This document shows, one piece after another, positions 28,889 through 37,141 of a DNA stretch of 64,000 bases. The DNA lies in the NCBI RefSeq assembly GCF_039793925.1, contig NZ_JBAMME010000258.1, positions 38,002 to 102,001 on the forward strand. Reading direction: 5' to 3'. The position numbers and the translations under genes are program-made. The DNA is from Thermogutta sp039793925. GTDB lineage: Bacteria > Planctomycetota > Planctomycetia > Pirellulales > Thermoguttaceae. Below the pieces are notes generated by a model. That model saw only the letters and a program-made list of their open reading frames with translations. It ran no database searches and was not told where the DNA came from. Every line of letters starts with the position of its first letter. The first letter of the stretch is position 1.

Positions 28889-29659
28889 GTGAAATAGCTC
28901 CAAAAGGATTCCCATGCAGAGAGGCAGCCGGCTTTTCGGCTAACAGCTCCGGTAGATCAGTTTGCGCCGCGATGGTATCCTTCAACGCCCGCCTTGCCAC
29001 GCCAGTGATCACAACTGTCGCGATGATGGTTACCACCAAACTGAGCACGAAGAAACAGTGTGTAATGGGTCGTCACTGGGAGTTCCGGCTGCCACCTCAG
29101 CGAGACTCTTGAGAGCAGAACCCAGATACACGTACATCAGCGTCCCCGGTAGCATTCCGATCCATGATGCCAAAACATATTGGGGCAGCGGGATCTTGGT
29201 TAAGCCGAAGGCATAGTTCAGGAGGTTGAACGGAAAGACGGGCGAGAGGCGGACCAGGAGCACAATCTTGAAGCCCTCTTTTCCCACTGCGCGGTCAATT
29301 GCCTGGTAGCGGGGATTGGCTGCAATCCGTTTCTCGATCCATCCCCGCAGCAGCGTGCGTCCCACCAGAAATGCTGTAGTTGCACCAACGACACTTCCCA
29401 CCGATACTGCAATCGTGCCGCGAACGACACCGAAAAGAAAGCCTGCGCCTAGGGTCAATACGGAACCGGGAACAAACAGCACGCATGCTGCTGCATAAAC
29501 GCCCGCCAACAGAACCGGTCCCCAGCCACCGACGGATTCAATTCTCCCCAGGAGCGAGATAAGAATTTCCCGGACGGGCAGGAGAGCGACGGCCGTAGCA
29601 AGCACCACCAAAAGCACTACCCCAATGACGACAATTCGCACTGTGGAACTAGTTCTCAT
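28818..29659 (-). CDS. VTT/TVP38 (TMEM64) family membrane protein, 3' end frameshifted
   Basis: From the ATG at 29659 (overlapping the upstream stop as ATGA) the frame encodes the VTT domain. It has several membrane helices, VFVPGSVLTLGAGFLFG, the GSVVGATTAFLVGR segment and FPFNLLNYAFGLT. As read it stops at 29030. The next frame continues with a further membrane helix (LSLVVTIIATVVITGVARR) and a hydrophilic tail ending at 28818. One missing T in the run at 29053-29055 (TTTCTTCG for TTTTCTTCG) accounts for the break. The role of the family is unclear; here it is coupled with the DUF547 and flavoprotein genes. The corrected end overlaps the flavoprotein start. Confidence 0.8.
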
Positions 29660-30504
29660 TGCTCGTTCAGGCTCCAATCGTAATCAAGGAAGGAAACCGA
29701 AAAGTCTCCGCTGAGGATGAGGCGTCTGGTTGCGTCGTTAGGGAGGTACGCGGCGAGGCTCGCAAGAGCCTCCCGTGGTGTGGGACCAAAGTCCTGTCCA
29801 AACCAATGAAGAATTGCGGACACTTGGATTGCGCGATGAGCGAAATCGACTTGCAGGTTCTTCGGACGAGCGAAAAAGTCGCGAGTATTGTCAGCCAACT
29901 GCTCTTCTAGCTTTTCCCGCGTGTAGGCCTCATTGCGTAAGCGCGGACAACCTTTCGAGGCGCACACAACTGCAAAATGGATGCGGGGCTCACCTAGTTT
30001 GCGCAGAACTTGATGCTCGATCGCATCAAGCGAATACTTTCTGTTTCCAACAGGCAAAAGTAGGTCCTTCCAGATGTTGTAACCGAAGACTCTTGCCGTA
30101 TGGTTGCGGATGCTGCTGGTCGGATACACGTCAAGAATGCCGTAGATAGTCAAGGCGTTGTACGCGTTAATCCAAAATGCGAGCTTGCCCTCCTTCGTTG
30201 CTGGCGCGTCTGGGTCCACTTGGCCAAGCGATACCAGGTAGTCGCGAAGCGCTGTCCGGTCTGCAGAAGAAGCCTTCCAGGCAGCGTAGTTGACCATTCC
30301 GTCGCCATCGACGTACTTATGCAGCAGTCGATCCCAAATACTGTGATCCACAGCGTCAATTGAATGATTTTTAGTATCGGCTTCTGCGGTTATTCCATTC
30401 CCGGTAACGACCACGACTTGCGGCCCCTGAAGCGAGCAGGTGAGAAGGACCATCAGAGTTACAACTAAAAGGCTGGCAGCACCGAACCAGGTAAGGTGGC
30501 GCAT
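29656..30504 (-). CDS. DUF547 lipoprotein
   Basis: 282 residues from the ATG at 30504, with AGGAG nine bases upstream. The signal ends in a lipobox-like LLTC near residue 23. The DUF547 domain shows DGMVNYAAWK, KLAFWINAYNALTIYGIL, DAIEHQVLRKLGEPRIHFAVVCASKGCPRLR and AYTREKLEEQL. A conserved cysteine in CASKGCP suggests a papain-like fold, but the activity is unknown. Its stop codon overlaps the start of the VTT gene by four bases (ATGA), so the two are translationally coupled. A longer frame to 30666 adds sequence without a signal peptide. Confidence 0.85.
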   Translation of the reverse strand: MRHLTWFGAASLLVVTLMVLLTCSLQGPQVVVVTGNGITAEADTKNHSIDAVDHSIWDRLLHKYVDGDGMVNYAAWKASSADRTALRDYLVSLGQVDPDAPATKEGKLAFWINAYNALTIYGILDVYPTSSIRNHTARVFGYNIWKDLLLPVGNRKYSLDAIEHQVLRKLGEPRIHFAVVCASKGCPRLRNEAYTREKLEEQLADNTRDFFARPKNLQVDFAHRAIQVSAILHWFGQDFGPTPREALASLAAYLPNDATRRLILSGDFSVSFLDYDWSLNEQ

Positions 30505-30562
30505 GTAACGATTCTCCTGAGACTGTCGCATTCCAATCTTCCTACCCAGGGTTGGCGAGCCT

Positions 30563-31315
30563 CTAACGGCTTCCGGAACCGGAACCAGGGTTCGGGGAGG
30601 ACGGTCCCGGAGTAAGTACGGGGCGAGTTGTGGAACCGGCTGGGGCATTTGCCGATGACGTTCCAATGGCCTCGTATTTGCTGGGGTTCGCCAGAAACTC
30701 GTCCCGCTGCGCCGCAGAAGCGAACAGGTAGCGCAGTCCGTTATGGATCACCATGAACTCGGGTCTGCCACGAACCATTTGCTGCATACCGACGCGGCAC
30801 ACCACGCAATACCCACCGTAAGCGAGATCTGCGTCGACATACCCCGAGGGGTCGGCCAGAAAAGTGCTTTTGGCGTCCGCGTTCGCACACAGGAAGAGTC
30901 GTCCATCGTGAAACACCGCATAACGGATGTTTCCCGGGACTCGTTTGCCCGTCTTGACAAGGCTCACCACACAATCGCCTCCGAGAGCTGGGACGTACTT
31001 CTCAGGAGCGGCCAGGAACATCTGTTTGCCCTGTTCATTAGCGAAATAATAAGTGTGTCCATCGAATACGGTTCGAATCGACGGATCACCTTTAACCCAC
31101 TTGTACACGGTGTGCAGGCTGACCGGGCAGTATCCTTCGAGTGCCAGAGGAGCCATCCGGCTCGTCGAACCGGATGAGGGTTCTATCGCCTTAGTGGCCG
31201 ATCCAGCGGGAGGATAATTCCTGTTTCCGCTCTGGGCCGAACCTGGAACTTTCCCGGCAATCATTAAGCCGGCCAAAGTGAATAGTACGGTTGTCAGTTT
31301 GGAAACAGTTCGCAT
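30563..31315 (-). CDS. Exported protein with three YHS-like domains
   Basis: 250 residues from the ATG at 31315 (AAGGAG nine bases upstream), with a signal peptide of about 30 residues. Three consecutive repeats follow the pattern GYCPVSL or GDCVVSL or GYCVVCRV, then a variable loop, V-F-G-Y-F or LRYLF, and a closing F-ANPSKY or FLADPSGY. This matches YHS domains, which are thought to bind metal or be associated with metal transport. The first repeat is at about 60-110, the second 112-160 and the third 162-215. The tail is rich in Ser, Pro and Gly. It lies between the sigma/anti-sigma pair and the DUF547 gene on the same strand. Confidence 0.78.
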   Translation of the reverse strand: MRTVSKLTTVLFTLAGLMIAGKVPGSAQSGNRNYPPAGSATKAIEPSSGSTSRMAPLALEGYCPVSLHTVYKWVKGDPSIRTVFDGHTYYFANEQGKQMFLAAPEKYVPALGGDCVVSLVKTGKRVPGNIRYAVFHDGRLFLCANADAKSTFLADPSGYVDADLAYGGYCVVCRVGMQQMVRGRPEFMVIHNGLRYLFASAAQRDEFLANPSKYEAIGTSSANAPAGSTTRPVLTPGPSSPNPGSGSGSR

Positions 31316-31617
31316 GACTGTGAACTCCTTCCAAAAGTGGATCACATAGCGTTCACTTCGACACACAGACCCCCGAACTCTGTCACATTGACGCGCCGTG
31401 TCCGAAATTCTTACAAACGACTTTTACGAAAAACGAGAAAGCGGAGGCCGCGGGAGACTTTCGAGCAGGTGGTGGCAGAAGCTTTTCCTAGTCAAGCGTG
31501 GCCCTTGTGAGCGAGGGGCATCGTCGCCACAAAGACCCGGCGGTGCAGGGCGCAAAGAGGCACCACCCGGCGCCCAAGCGACATCAAAAACAGTGAGGAC
31601 AAGCTGCAACACGAAGG
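31316..31617. other. Gap after the anti-sigma gene
   Basis: About 300 bases between the zinc-finger gene and the YHS gene, both on the minus strand. Nothing coding is recognisable. A promoter for the YHS gene would be expected here, possibly one read by the adjacent ECF sigma factor. Confidence 0.3.
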
Positions 31618-31878
31618 TCAGACTTGGCCTTCCCGCAAAGCAGCCTTGATCTGTTCACGGGCTTCTTCCGAAAGGGTGGGCTCAGGTGCAGTCGGATCTT
31701 GCGTTAGTCGCTCAGAATTCTCTTGGATTGCGCGACGTAAAAACCGCAGTTGTCGGGCAAAGCCGGCGCACAGACGGCACATCGCGAGATGGAGCCAGAC
31801 CTGCAGCCGCTGGCGTAATGGAAGGTTACGCTCCATCGACTCGGACACCAAACGGGAGACCTCTCGGCAGCGAAGCAT
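31618..31878 (-). CDS. Small zinc-finger (zf-HC2-like) anti-sigma candidate
   Basis: 86 residues with the HX3CX2C zinc motif (LHLAMCRLC) near residues 30-38, typical of ZAS/zf-HC2 anti-sigma factors. No transmembrane segment follows, so it would be soluble. Its start lies 53 bases inside the end of the ECF sigma gene, a usual arrangement for a cognate pair. It would hold the sigma factor inactive until a redox or metal signal. Confidence 0.78.
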   Translation of the reverse strand: MLRCREVSRLVSESMERNLPLRQRLQVWLHLAMCRLCAGFARQLRFLRRAIQENSERLTQDPTAPEPTLSEEAREQIKAALREGQV

Positions 31879-32476
31879 CGTCAGTGGGCCCCCATTTCTC
31901 GAGGTGAAACTTCATACATCGCGTCAGGCGGAGACGGGCTCGATGGAGCAGGACCCAAAGATTTGACGAGGTAATTCCAAGTTCCTTACAGATTTGATCT
32001 CCAGACAGTTCATCGAACTCGCGGAGCATGAAGACGTCGGCCTGGCGCTGCGGCAACCTCTTCAGACAACTCCGAAACGCCTCCCAGAACTCCTCGCGTT
32101 CCATTGCGGCCTCGGGGCGACCTCCCATGATCCGAGGATCAAATCGCCAGTTTCCTTTTGCATCGAAGAACTCCGCGGATGGGTCGTTGTCCTGCTCTCC
32201 ACCCGTTGCGGCGTCCGGGCGGTTACGCCGGCGAATACAGTCTACAATCTTTCGTCTGCAAATTCCCGTAAGCCAAGCCCTTTCTGAACCCTCACCAGAA
32301 TACTGATGGCGGGCACGAAGCGCCGCCACAAAGGTTTCCTGAACCACCTCTTCGGCCGCATCCGGATCCCGCAGACGAGACAGGGCGAAGCGGAAAAGAA
32401 CGTCGCCGTACTGATCGACCCACTCTGCTGGGTCGCTGGCTTTGTGACGTGATACATTTGAGTCCGTCATGATCAT
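31826..32476 (-). CDS. ECF-type RNA polymerase sigma factor
   Basis: 216 residues. Region 2 shows LFRFALSRLRDPDAAEEVVQETFVAAL and RAWLTGICRRKIVDCIRRR. Region 4 shows CLKRLPQRQADVFMLREFDELSGDQICKELGITSSNLWVLLHRARLRL. These are standard for ECF sigma factors. An insertion of about 30 residues separates the regions. It overlaps the downstream zinc-finger anti-sigma gene. It is the first gene of the minus-strand run ending with the GT2 gene and may control part of it. ATG codons at 32476 and 32470 are both possible starts. Confidence 0.9.
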   Translation of the reverse strand: MIMTDSNVSRHKASDPAEWVDQYGDVLFRFALSRLRDPDAAEEVVQETFVAALRARHQYSGEGSERAWLTGICRRKIVDCIRRRNRPDAATGGEQDNDPSAEFFDAKGNWRFDPRIMGGRPEAAMEREEFWEAFRSCLKRLPQRQADVFMLREFDELSGDQICKELGITSSNLWVLLHRARLRLTRCMKFHLEKWGPTDDASLPRGLPFGVRVDGA

Positions 32477-32600
32477 CCATCAAACGGAGGACGGTGCGTT
32501 GGCTCGGCGTCTTTACCGGAACAGCCGAACAGTAGGCCCGCTCAAAAAGACCGCTTCTTGAGCGGATCTCTTCCTTGACTGGTCGTTGTCCACCGATAGT

Positions 32601-32620
32601 ATACCGACCGACCGGTAGAC
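32601..32620. promoter_or_regulatory. Likely TetR operator
   Basis: TACCG-ACCGAC-CGGTA is a palindrome with nested ACCG/CGGT halves, a form common for TetR-family operators. It ends about 12 bases before the tetR-like start codon and faces the divergent ECF sigma gene. It could repress both. Confidence 0.5.
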
Positions 32621-32631
32621 AAGAGCTGAAT

Positions 32632-33218
32632 ATGAATTCCGAGCAGTTCACTAAACAACGCATTCTCGATGAGGCGACGAAGCTTGTACATCAGAAAGGC
32701 TTCCGCGCTACCTCGTTGCAGGAATAGTTAGCTGCGGTGGGCATCACCAAAGGAAGCCTCTACTACTACTTTCCCGGCAAGGATGATCTGGGACTGGCGG
32801 TGCTGGAACGCGCTAAAAAACGGTTTTTGGCCACGCTGGATGAGCTTCTGGCCGCGCCGACACCAGCTCAGAGCCTTGAGCAATTCTTCGACTTCGTGTT
32901 GAACAAACATCGCAGCGAACGGTTCGCTGGTGGCTGCCTTTTCGGTAACACAGCTCTGGAGATGAGCGACGTAAACAGTCGTTTTGCCGAGTCTGTGGCG
33001 GAATTGTTTCAAGAGTGGATTGGCCGCCTCGCTAAAGTCATTCGGGCCGGACAAGCAGCCGGGCAGTTTCGGGCGGACATTCCCGCTGAAGACCTGGCGG
33101 AGGTGATTGTTTCGACGATCGAGGGGGGATCATGCAGGCGCGGCTCCAAAAGAATGAACGCCCGCTGAAAGTATGTCTGGATTCCCTGAAGATCTTTCTC
33201 AGGCCGGTCACGAGGTGA
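32632..33218 (+). pseudogene. TetR-family regulator, stop codon in the HTH and frameshift near the end
   Basis: From the ATG at 32632 the first 31 residues (KQRILDEATKLVHQKGFRATSLQE) are a TetR N-terminus. A TAG at 32725-32727 then interrupts the recognition region, where leucine (TTG) would be usual. The same frame resumes as LAAVGITKGSLYYYFPGKDDL, FAGGCLFGN and a typical ligand domain. A second lesion lies in the G run at 33123-33128: six Gs force an early stop at about 33168. Seven Gs would continue as IMQARLQKNERPL and end at 33218. The gene is probably inactive unless these are sequencing errors. It is divergent from the ECF sigma gene. Confidence 0.85.
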
Positions 33219-33565
33219 AGATTCGAAAAGATTTTTTAAGAGAGCCGAAAGGCAAAGCCAGGTCCTGGGGATCACTCGTAGCCCAGTACTGCTAGGCATG
33301 GTCGACCTCAGAAGCTTCGTGCCGCCGGGGGACGTTCCATGTATTTGCCGTGCACAGGACGACTGTCACCTCGCTCGCCGGAGGATACTCATGAAACCGA
33401 GGCCTTCGCGGCTTTGATCGGTGTCCCTGTGTTCGAAGGCGTTTGGCCCTGGCGGCCGTGGCGGCGAAATTGGCCGGGAAACCCAGCGCGTTCGTCGGGG
33501 ACAATACCTCGCTCGGTATCTAGGACAGCCGTTAGCGAACCGTTAGATTGTCGGGAGCCTATCGT
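33219..33565. other. Intergenic stretch, nothing recognised
   Basis: About 345 bases between the tetR remnant and the DsrE-like gene. I see no recognisable gene, repeat or terminator. Confidence 0.35.
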
Positions 33566-34015
33566 ATGCTTACCTTACGACTACCTGTTCTCGTTGCCGC
33601 GATTTCGATCGCGCTTACTGCCTGGGCGGTTTCAATCCTGGTGAATGGGTCTGAGCCAGTGAGCAATTCCGTTCCAGGGTCGAAGCGTTTGGCGGTTGTT
33701 TGGAGCAGTGGTGACCCGGATGTTGCGCACCGCGTGTGCTTGATGTATGCGCACGCGGCTGCCACGAACAAATGGTTTGAAGAAGTTCGGCTTATTGTCT
33801 GGGGACCGTCCGCCCGGCTTTTGGCGGCAGATAAAGATCTCCAGGCCAAGGTCAAGGCAATGATGCAGGACGGTGTCTATGTGCAGGCCTGTATCGTGTG
33901 TGCCGACTCCTACGGGGTTACTGAGACGCTTCGCGGTCTTGGAATCGAGGTCAAACCGATGGGCCGACCCCTGACAGACATGCTGCAGGGAGACTACAGG
34001 GTTTTGACGTTCTGA
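33566..34015 (+). CDS. Exported or anchored DsrE-like protein
   Basis: 149 residues from the ATG at 33566. An N-terminal hydrophobic segment (about 3-28) suggests export or anchoring. The mature part (RLAVVWSSGDPDVAHRVCLMYAHAA, VRLIVWGPSARLLAADKDL, MMQDGVYVQACIVCADSYGV, LRGLGIEVKPMGRPLTDML) fits the DsrE/DsrF/YchN-like fold. ACIVCADS holds a possible active cysteine. DsrE proteins often carry or relay sulfur. A peroxiredoxin follows 36 bases later, so a thiol-related role is plausible. Confidence 0.72.
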   Translation: MLTLRLPVLVAAISIALTAWAVSILVNGSEPVSNSVPGSKRLAVVWSSGDPDVAHRVCLMYAHAAATNKWFEEVRLIVWGPSARLLAADKDLQAKVKAMMQDGVYVQACIVCADSYGVTETLRGLGIEVKPMGRPLTDMLQGDYRVLTF

Positions 34016-34051
34016 GTCTGAGAGCTTCATGTTCGAGAAAGGAACGCAGCC

Positions 34052-34702
34052 ATGCTTCACCAAATACTTGCAGCGGCGATGGTCCTGAGCATCTTGTCCG
34101 CGCCGGTCTTCTGCTCGGCAGTGTTAGCTGGGGAAGGGGCCGTGCCAGCCCCTGCTTTCGGGCCAGAGAGTCCACAAACTCCGCCTTCGCTTGCCAAGAA
34201 GTCTTTGCCTCCGCGTGACGGGGATAAAGCTTCGGACTTCACTTTGAAAACTCTGGACGGGAACCCCGTGCAACTTTCGAAACAACTGGCCAACGGCCCG
34301 GTGGTACTGGTTGTTCTGCGCGGGTGGCCGGGTTACCAGTGCCCCATATGTATGCGACAGGTTGGAGATTTTCTTGCCCAAGCGAAGCAGTTTTAGGCTT
34401 TGCATGCACGGGTCATTTTCGTTTATCCGGGGCCGGCAGATCGTCTGGAGGACCATGCTCGCGAATTCTGGGGCGACAAGATCCTTCCAGAAGGCTTCAC
34501 TTTCGTAATTGATCCTGACTACCAGTTCACCCTTGCGTACGGATTACGGTGGCTCGCCCCTCGGGAAACTGCCTACCCTGCGACATTTGTCATTGACCAG
34601 AAGAGCATTGTTCGCTTTGCCAAAGTGAGCAAGACGCACGGCGATCGGGCCAGTTCTAGCGAAGTGCTGCCGGTAATTGAGAAAATTGAAGAAACGCGGT
34701 AA
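34052..34702 (+). pseudogene. Exported peroxiredoxin (AhpC/TSA) split by an in-frame TAG
   Basis: The ATG at 34052 has AAAGGA upstream and begins a signal peptide (about 1-27). The thioredoxin-like core shows DFTLKTLDGNPVQLSKQL, then VVLRGWPGYQCPICMRQ with the candidate peroxidatic cysteine. A TAG at 34394-34396 follows QAKQF. The frame then continues as ALHARVIFVYPGP, GFTFVIDPDYQFTLAYGLRW and ETAYPATFVIDQ to a TAA at 34702. The two halves form one normal-length peroxiredoxin, so the TAG is a nonsense mutation or a base error. It follows the DsrE-like gene. Confidence 0.85.
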
Positions 34703-34787
34703 CAAGTTCTCCAGACGGGCCAATAGCTCAACGGGCGAAAGGGATCAACGGTTGACAGTTTAGTGGAATTGCTACCCAGTTTTATAG

Positions 34788-34805
34788 CTCGATCGGTCGA
34801 TTGAG
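34788..34805. repeat. Imperfect palindrome upstream of the DUF3179 gene
   Basis: CTCGATCGGTCGATTGAG matches its own reverse complement at 14 of 18 positions. It lies about 165 bases before the DUF3179 start and could be an operator. Weak evidence. Confidence 0.25.
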
Positions 34806-34970
34806 GGGGCTCCACGGAGCCAAACCTACGCCTACTGTATCTCCGGCGTGTCACCGGAACGACGACTCACCGACGTGCTCGTCAAACCCGACCTGTAAGG
34901 AACGCCTTCCTTGCACGTCAATCTGGTGTGCTTTTCATTGGCCAAGGCTCGCTCGTTGGAGAAGGAGATC

Positions 34971-36032
34971 ATGAGCAGTAGCATAAATAATGCCATCGCT
35001 CTACCGGATACCCTAGATTGCGTTAGAGAGGCTTCTCGCCCTTTACTCGGCAAGCCACCCTGGGTAATCACGTGGGCAACGTCGCTTGCCGTGGCTCTGG
35101 TTACAAGCTCCCCATACTCAACGCTCGCTGAACGCCCCGGGGCGCGATCTGTGCAATATCGTCTTGCGCCACCCTTCGATCTTGGCAATGTCATCATCCC
35201 AAAGAGTGAAATATATGCCGGGGGGCCACCCAAGGACGGGATCCCCGCACTGACGAATCCCCTTGTCATTGCGGCTCGTGATGCGGCCTACTTGAAGCCC
35301 ACGGATGAGGTCGTCGGAGTTGAAATTGCCGATGAAGCCCGCGCCTATCCCCTGAAGATTCTCAACTACCATGAGATTGTGAATGATTGGCTGGGCGGGG
35401 TGCCGATTGCCGTCACCTATTGTCCGTTATGCCATTCCGTGGTTGTTTTTGATCGCCGCAGCGAGGAGAGGGTTTTGGAATTTGGGGTTTCCGGTCTGCT
35501 TTACAATAGCAATGTCCTGATGTATGACCGCGGCGGACGACCAGAAAGTCTTTGGTCTCAGATCGCCACACAGGGCGTGTCCGGGCCAGGTGCTCGGAAG
35601 CCGTTGAAGACCTTGCCGGTGGAGCTCACTACCTGGGAAGAATGGCAAATGCGGCACCCAAACACAACCGTTCTCTCCTCGCAAACAGGTTACGCTCGGG
35701 ATTACGAGGTCAGCCCTTATCAGAGGTATTTCGCGAGTCCGGGGCTCATGTTTCCCGCACGACCTACAAGCAATCGGCTTCCGGCGAAAGCGGTGGTCCT
35801 CGGGGTGTGGGTCGACAGCAATGCCCGGGCTTATCCCCTCGCGGCTTTCCCTCCACAGGGGGGAGAATTGGGGCAAGATTTGGCCGGCAAGCGATTCCGC
35901 CTCATCTATGACAATCGTTACAAATCGGTGCGGGTTGTCGCGGCCGACGAAGGCGTCCAGTGGATGTATTCCTTCTGGTTTGCGTGGTACGCCTTTCGTC
36001 CGTATACCGACGTCTGGGACGGCAAACATTAA
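34971..36032 (+). CDS. DUF3179 protein
   Basis: 353 residues from the ATG at 34971, with GAAGGAG just upstream. A hydrophobic segment at about 30-50 suggests export. The remainder fits DUF3179: PPKDGIPALTNPLVIAARDAAYLKPTDEVVGVEI, ARAYPLKILNYHEIVND, VTYCPLCHSVVVFDRR, FGVSGLLYNSNVLMYDR and ESLWSQIATQGVSGP. The CPLC motif is a conserved cysteine pair that may bind metal or act in redox. Function is not established for the family. It follows the DsrE-like and peroxiredoxin genes, so a redox role is possible. Confidence 0.85.
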   Translation: MSSSINNAIALPDTLDCVREASRPLLGKPPWVITWATSLAVALVTSSPYSTLAERPGARSVQYRLAPPFDLGNVIIPKSEIYAGGPPKDGIPALTNPLVIAARDAAYLKPTDEVVGVEIADEARAYPLKILNYHEIVNDWLGGVPIAVTYCPLCHSVVVFDRRSEERVLEFGVSGLLYNSNVLMYDRGGRPESLWSQIATQGVSGPGARKPLKTLPVELTTWEEWQMRHPNTTVLSSQTGYARDYEVSPYQRYFASPGLMFPARPTSNRLPAKAVVLGVWVDSNARAYPLAAFPPQGGELGQDLAGKRFRLIYDNRYKSVRVVAADEGVQWMYSFWFAWYAFRPYTDVWDGKH

Positions 36033-36050
36033 GCCGTATCTCCCGCTACG

Positions 36051-36878
36051 TCAGCGCAGCTCGGCAACGATCAGCGTTTGATCGTCATTGTTCGGTTCGA
36101 ACTGATACTCGCGGACTCGGTTCAGCACTCTGTCAGCGACTTCGAACAGATTGCCACATCCGGTTGATCTTACTATCTCGGCCAGACCAGCAATGCCGAG
36201 TGGCTCTTGTTCCGCATTAAGAACTTCGAAGAGGCCGTCTGTGAATAAGAAAAGGCGGTCCCCAGATTTCAGCTCGACTGTACTCTGGTGGAACTTTTCT
36301 GAACCCGGCAGTGCAAGACCAATTACCGGATTCTGGCTTGTCAGATGGAGAATTTTGTCTTCCGACGGTCGCATCAACAGAGGGCTGGGATGTCCCGCGC
36401 CACTCCATGTCAACTCCATTCGCTCCAGGTCGATTCGCACCGCCACGAAACTCAGAAACATGCCTGTGTCGCTAAAGTATTCCGCCATAAAACGCTCCAG
36501 CGAATCGACGATTTCCCGGGGCTCACGCCGGTACATGATTCCGTATCGCACTTCGCTACTGATTCGGGTAGCCAGGAGCGCCGCCCCGATATCGTGTCCC
36601 ACTACGTCACACATCGTTACATAGCAGGTTGAATGCTCCGGAAAACGTACCTGGCAATAGTCCCCACCCACTTCTTCGACAGGTACGTAACGCACGTCGA
36701 TCCAAATCCGGTCGTGGAGGACAGGATCGGGGAGCAAGCTGCGGTGTACCTCGGCAGCAATTCTCAAACGCATTTGCTGAGTTATACGTAAACATTCCAG
36801 CTCCATCTCCAGTTCAGCACAGCGCCGCCGAAGAGCGTGTATGTTTGTCTCCTCGGGAAAGATAGTAGAAGGTATCAT
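36051..36878 (-). CDS. SpoIIE/RsbU-type PP2C serine phosphatase
   Basis: 275 residues from the ATG at 36878 (AAGGAG seven bases upstream). A short N-terminal coiled-coil-like helix (about 10-45) leads into a PPM phosphatase domain: QMRLRIAAEVHRSLLP, VEEVGGDYCQV and CDVVGHDIGAALLATR with the metal-binding Asp, then LTWSGAGHPSPLLMR, LFLFTDGLFEVLNAE and NNDDQTLIVAEL. This is the RsbU/SpoIIE group that dephosphorylates anti-anti-sigma factors in partner-switching networks. No STAS or anti-sigma kinase gene is nearby. No sensor domain is fused, so its input is unknown. Confidence 0.88.
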   Translation of the reverse strand: MIPSTIFPEETNIHALRRRCAELEMELECLRITQQMRLRIAAEVHRSLLPDPVLHDRIWIDVRYVPVEEVGGDYCQVRFPEHSTCYVTMCDVVGHDIGAALLATRISSEVRYGIMYRREPREIVDSLERFMAEYFSDTGMFLSFVAVRIDLERMELTWSGAGHPSPLLMRPSEDKILHLTSQNPVIGLALPGSEKFHQSTVELKSGDRLFLFTDGLFEVLNAEQEPLGIAGLAEIVRSTGCGNLFEVADRVLNRVREYQFEPNNDDQTLIVAELR

Positions 36879-36937
36879 TTTTTTACTCCTTGATTCCGTC
36901 AACGGCTTGCAGGAGCTGGGTCCAGCTCCCTCACGCA

Positions 36938-37141
36938 TTACTTTGATCCTGATCCGACCGTTCCTGAACCTTGGGGCGATTCAGGTTCGGGACTAGCCCG
37001 TGTGCTCGGGCCAACATCGCTGGCTGCCGGCTGACCCACTGCCCGTTGGCCACTTCTCTGCAATTCCCCGCTGTTTTTACAGCCCAAAGTGGCTAGCCTT
37101 ACAAGGGCAAGAAGACCCCATGACAGAATCCATGTTCTCAT
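36938..37141 (-). CDS. Small lipoprotein
   Basis: 67 residues. A hydrophobic signal ends in the lipobox LATLGC near residue 21, followed by a short Ser, Pro, Gly and Gln-rich tail with no recognisable domain. Its ATG overlaps the stop of the upstream GT-C gene (ATGA), which supports real translation. Function unknown. Confidence 0.6.
   Translation of the reverse strand: MRTWILSWGLLALVRLATLGCKNSGELQRSGQRAVGQPAASDVGPSTRASPEPESPQGSGTVGSGSK

Noticed and set aside
24328..34396. Recoding of TAG/TAA as sense codons to explain in-frame stops
   Set aside because: TAG and TAA end several intact genes here (radical SAM at 24645, GH127 at 51884, GH5-like at 56175; TAA at 2957 and 7003), so they are normal stops.
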